A stretch of DNA of 64,000 bases from an uncultured Bacteroidales bacterium (lineage in GTDB: Bacteria > Bacteroidota > Bacteroidia > Bacteroidales > UBA932), in assembly GCA_944325435.1 (NCBI GenBank), contig CALVAC010000006.1:62001-126000 (forward strand). Direction: 5' to 3'. The translations under genes were made by a program, and so were the position numbers. Numbering within the stretch: the stretch's first letter is position 1; each line of letters opens with the position of its first letter. Below, one piece after another: positions 60,914-64,000 of this stretch. The notes beneath the pieces are model-generated. The model was not told the DNA's origin, made no database searches, and saw nothing but the letters and a program-made list of their open reading frames with translations.

Positions 60914-62539
60914 TCAAAACGCCGTCGTCAGCAGCAGATTCACACCTGTATATGCCGGAGAATATCTGCACACTCCGCCCGAGCAGACATACCCGGCCCT
61001 GTGCCTGCCATAGCTCAGCTGCACTCTCGTGCGGCCTTTGGAATAGCTGACTCCCCCGTCATAGTAATGTACCTTTGTCATCCCGATATTGTACATATCG
61101 CTGACATAGACGCTCCACCTCGGAGCCACGCTGAACTCCACAAGTGCAGCCACCCAGTCACCTTCGCAATGCCCGTCCATCCATTCATCCTCGCTGTTCT
61201 CGCAGAGCAGGTACTGCAGCTCTGCCCTCAGGGACATGTTCCTGTGGAATTTCCACGTTACATCCGCAACGAATATGTCGGATGTGTACAGAAGTTGCTG
61301 GAATCCCTTGCTAGGACTCATCTCCTGTCTCGAGAACAGGAAGATGGTCTTCAGGGACTTGCTCCACTGCCTCTCCACATCAAAATTGACATCGCTCCAC
61401 ATAAGTCCTGTCCTGCCTGTCTGGCTCTGCTCAGGTCTGAGCGTATATGCCCCCGACCAGTTGACGTGGAAGTTCCAGTACCTGTGACGGGCGGACGGAC
61501 TCCTAAGGGAATAGAAGACATCCACCTGGCCCGCCTGCTCTCCTACGGTATTGACCTGATAAGGATTCAAATTGGCAAGCATATAGGTGTACTGCCTTGT
61601 CAATGAAGGCAGATAGTTCATCATATTGCCCGTCCCGCTGCCATACAGGGTAAGGTTCGTACCCATATTGTCCAGCATACGGTATGTCGCCGAAACGCTC
61701 AGAGTCTTCCAGCTGTACAGAGCCTCTGCATAGACGGCAGAACCTTCAGTGGCGACAGAGGTCGTACCGATCATTATGTCCTTGCTTTTCCAGGCATATT
61801 CCCCGGACAGGGACAATGTGTTCCAGTTGAAATTGATTCTCCCGGAAGCCATATTGAGGGATGGGGTGTCGAGCCTGTAGTATGAGTTGAAATCGATGGA
61901 CTCATCCTTGTCCAGAGCCTCATAGCGGTTGACATAGCTGCCCTCGACATTGAGGAAGACAGCATTCCAGCCGAAAATGTCAGCCACGGACACGCTCAGA
62001 TCCGCACCCCTGATCCAGGAACCTGCATAATTGGTGTACAGCCTCGGGCGGCCATACAGTCCCTTGACCGTAAGATAGTTAGAAAGCCTGTAGATACCCC
62101 TGATACCTTCAAGGGAATTGTTCAGCCCAAGCTGCCTGTCCTCATAGCTTCTGAAGACAAGACCGTTGCCGAACTGGTCATAGATATCCCCTGCCCTGAC
62201 CTCGAAACTGTCATCCGTCCACTGCACATATTTCCCTGCGAGGAAGAACTTGCGGACATCCGGCTGCTCCCCCAGCTCATAGCCGTACAGGGCAGGCATA
62301 TAGCCCTCCAGCTGGATCCCGGCGGAGAAACGGCCCAGCGAATAATCCACCTTGAGATAATTGTTGGTGCCGAACCTGTCTTCCGGGCCATCACCGATGG
62401 TCTTGTCATCCACATAATACACCGAGTTCGACTCGAGACTGGCAGAGACCTGTCCCTCCCCCAGCCTCAACTGCGCTCCGGCATAGAATCCGAACGACAG
62501 AAGCCCTGCGACAACCAATGGTATCCGTATAATATCCAT
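60914..62539 (-). CDS. DUF6029-type outer-membrane-associated protein
   Basis: The product has 541 residues with a signal peptide cut near FYAGAQ. The sequence is rich in aromatic alternating strands throughout (VSASLESNSVYYVDDKTIGD, NNYLKVDYSLGRFSAGIQLE, VRAGDIYDQFGNGLVFRSYE, ending NLLLTTAF), which fits a large outer-membrane barrel of the DUF6029 type. In T9SS organisms this family is often next to Omp28-like genes, as here. The role is unknown. Confidence 0.7.
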   Translation of the reverse strand: MDIIRIPLVVAGLLSFGFYAGAQLRLGEGQVSASLESNSVYYVDDKTIGDGPEDRFGTNNYLKVDYSLGRFSAGIQLEGYMPALYGYELGEQPDVRKFFLAGKYVQWTDDSFEVRAGDIYDQFGNGLVFRSYEDRQLGLNNSLEGIRGIYRLSNYLTVKGLYGRPRLYTNYAGSWIRGADLSVSVADIFGWNAVFLNVEGSYVNRYEALDKDESIDFNSYYRLDTPSLNMASGRINFNWNTLSLSGEYAWKSKDIMIGTTSVATEGSAVYAEALYSWKTLSVSATYRMLDNMGTNLTLYGSGTGNMMNYLPSLTRQYTYMLANLNPYQVNTVGEQAGQVDVFYSLRSPSARHRYWNFHVNWSGAYTLRPEQSQTGRTGLMWSDVNFDVERQWSKSLKTIFLFSRQEMSPSKGFQQLLYTSDIFVADVTWKFHRNMSLRAELQYLLCENSEDEWMDGHCEGDWVAALVEFSVAPRWSVYVSDMYNIGMTKVHYYDGGVSYSKGRTRVQLSYGRHRAGYVCSGGVCRYSPAYTGVNLLLTTAF

Positions 62540-62562
62540 AACCTTCCGACAGACAGAGAATC

Positions 62563-62596
62563 GGCAGAGAAGATGCCCTGCAGCATCCGCTCTGCC
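62563..62596. other. Two-tier hairpin in the gap upstream of the DUF6029 gene
   Basis: GGCAGAG/CTCTGCC (62563-62569, 62590-62596) encloses GATGC/GCATC (62572-62576, 62583-62587) with loop CCTGCA. It lies 24 bases upstream of the DUF6029 start on the minus strand, has no T-run, and could be a processing or attenuation element between the first and second visible genes of the run. The rest of the 111-base gap is A/T-rich. Confidence 0.5.
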
Positions 62597-62650
62597 CTCT
62601 CCTTTAAAACATTAAAATCTTACAGTATGCCATCTATATTACCGTATCTT

Positions 62651-64000
62651 CTATTTCTGAGGTGACTCAACCAGAGACCTGAGCTCCTCAACATCTCCGA
62701 GAACCTGGCCTTTCTCCGGCAGATTAGGTCCATACTCCTCGTTAGGGGAACTTATATAGAAGAATTTCCTTCCTGATGCCCCCCATACATCTGCATCATC
62801 CTGAGCCATTACTATAAGAGTATTCTTGGCTCCCCACACCTGCATATTAGTAAACATATCAGCATCGTAATATGCCTTCAGGACGCAAATGTATGCAGTA
62901 GTCCCATCAAGATAATTCCCTTCCGGTATGTCGATCCACTGAGAGTCTCCTATTTGAGTAATGAACTGATCATCAGTCATTTCCATATAGGTATCCCATT
63001 CACCAATCATGGCATCTTCACTCTCGTAATTGCCTCCTTCCATCACATAATAACGGCAGCGTACAGCAGTTTCTGCAAGCGTCACTTTGAATGCAGCTAT
63101 ATAATACGCACCCTCATAAGCCGGCTTGGACATATCAGCGAATATGTTGGCTTCGTAGACTGCATCGGCATCATAATACCCGATAAGCTCTACAGAAGCT
63201 GTAGGACCATCCGCAGAATCAGACATTGTCTTGAAAGTGCTTGTCACTACATAATTATTATCGGCCGGTGTTCCATCCGCGTGAACAGGCACGAGCACAA
63301 AGGTATAATCCGTACCCGGCGTCAGGTTTTCTACCAGCAGGAACTGCTGTATGCCGTTGTAGAGAATCGATTGTACAGCATCCTGGATGGTATAGTTCGC
63401 ATTTCCATTCTCCTGCTGCAATTTGACATGTTCTGCAAGCATATCCGAAACGGCATCCTGCGCTTTTTGAGCTGAATACTCAGCTGTAGGGAAGGCAAAT
63501 GCCCCCCAATATGTACCATACATTTCCTCGTTTTCAGGTGTCACATCAACCACAACTGTTGTAGATGTGATTGTCTGGAAATCTATTGTTGCGTTGAATT
63601 CTTCAGGAGTATAGCCATGCTTTGTTGTAAACACCCACATCTGGCAGTCGCTCTGACGGCCGAGACCCGGTTCGTATGCAAACGCGAAATAGTAGTATTT
63701 GGTATCGGATGTCAGATCATCCATAGTCAGTTCATAACCGCCATTATACAGTCCCATACCCTGATCCAGCATATGTTTTACGCCGTCAATATATGCGTTC
63801 GCAGCCTTGTTGGCCTCATCCGTGTTATCGACCTTAACCGCAACACCCGGCTCTTCCGGATCATCGACATTGACATCAGGATAGTTTGTTGCAGGCTGAC
63901 AAAGGAATATATAATTGTCGTTCGTATTCGGTTTTACAGTGAAATGAGCCGAATATGAAGATATATCGGTCACTGACATCTCGAATGTCATCTCATCCTT
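62651..64000 (-). CDS. Exported Fn3-like repeat protein, 5' end beyond the window
   Basis: The frame is open to the window edge (GAG, GAT, AAG codons precede the ATG at 63991), so the N-terminus is missing. The visible 450 residues hold two Fn3-type units (FEMSVTDISSYSAHFTVKPN ... YFAFAYEPGLG; then FNATIDFQTITSTTVVVDVT ... FVLVPVHADG). A last beta domain (about 255-446) ends FFYISSPNEEYGPNLPEKGQ. It resembles the Fn3 parts of the two lipoproteins at 44703 and 58375. It is the most upstream visible gene of the peptidase locus. Confidence 0.6.
   Translation of the reverse strand, partial: KDEMTFEMSVTDISSYSAHFTVKPNTNDNYIFLCQPATNYPDVNVDDPEEPGVAVKVDNTDEANKAANAYIDGVKHMLDQGMGLYNGGYELTMDDLTSDTKYYYFAFAYEPGLGRQSDCQMWVFTTKHGYTPEEFNATIDFQTITSTTVVVDVTPENEEMYGTYWGAFAFPTAEYSAQKAQDAVSDMLAEHVKLQQENGNANYTIQDAVQSILYNGIQQFLLVENLTPGTDYTFVLVPVHADGTPADNNYVVTSTFKTMSDSADGPTASVELIGYYDADAVYEANIFADMSKPAYEGAYYIAAFKVTLAETAVRCRYYVMEGGNYESEDAMIGEWDTYMEMTDDQFITQIGDSQWIDIPEGNYLDGTTAYICVLKAYYDADMFTNMQVWGAKNTLIVMAQDDADVWGASGRKFFYISSPNEEYGPNLPEKGQVLGDVEELRSLVESPQK

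Overview
The window reads as chromosome of a member of the Bacteroidota, most likely order Bacteroidales. The signs are two SusC/SusD pairs, many Bacteroidota-type lipoproteins, a type IX secretion (T9SS) type A sorting domain, PorV-like and Omp28-like proteins, menaquinone genes (menA, menG), a DUF2723 glycosyltransferase, and several promoter cores matching the Bacteroidota -7 box TAnnTTTG. The DNA is moderately GC-rich and codon use looks even along the window. No tRNA, rRNA, CRISPR array, insertion sequence or prophage was seen.

Region 1 (1-5041, minus strand): a membrane-spanning regulator (beta-sandwich, kelch-like sensor, one transmembrane helix, cytoplasmic SARP-like DNA-binding domain) lies directly upstream of an exported RHS-like protein that runs off the left edge. 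Region 2 (5248-21820, plus strand) is a polysaccharide utilization locus whose enzymes point to alpha-mannan: a carboxypeptidase-regulatory-like surface lipoprotein, a GH76 endo-mannanase-like lipoprotein, SusC, SusD and a DUF3823 lipoprotein; then, after a strong hairpin terminator, an unclassified TIM-barrel lipoprotein, a DUF4965 glutaminase-A-like lipoprotein and a GH92 exo-mannosidase.

Region 3 (21967-42384) is mostly core genome: a three-gene envelope operon (DUF4251, DUF4136, OmpX-like barrel), aminopeptidase P, a DUF456 membrane protein, a methyltransferase, the large DUF2723 transferase, a WYL regulator, a SUI1/YciH translation factor, the DUF4271-hemD-rnpA-yidD-menG string, menA, lepA with a glycosyltransferase, a split transketolase, and an ECF sigma factor / membrane protein / Spy-like periplasmic protein trio. 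The gaps around 30.1 kb and 31.4-31.9 kb hold palindromic repeats that appear to carry promoters, and gene remnants. A structured, terminator-ended RNA candidate sits at 36.1-36.25 kb.

Region 4 (42396-64000, minus strand) has a short operon (TlpA-like thioredoxin, LolD-like ABC ATPase, tRNA methyltransferase TrmN6). It is followed on the same strand by a run of more than 18 kb of tightly packed exported-protein genes: Fn3/lipocalin-like lipoproteins, two subtilisin-type (S8) proteases (one with a T9SS sorting domain), a second SusC/SusD pair, a PorV-like barrel, an Omp28-type thioredoxin-fold lipoprotein and a DUF6029 protein. I read this as a surface protein-degradation and peptide-uptake locus, in effect a protein counterpart of the glycan locus in region 2. 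That role is inference.
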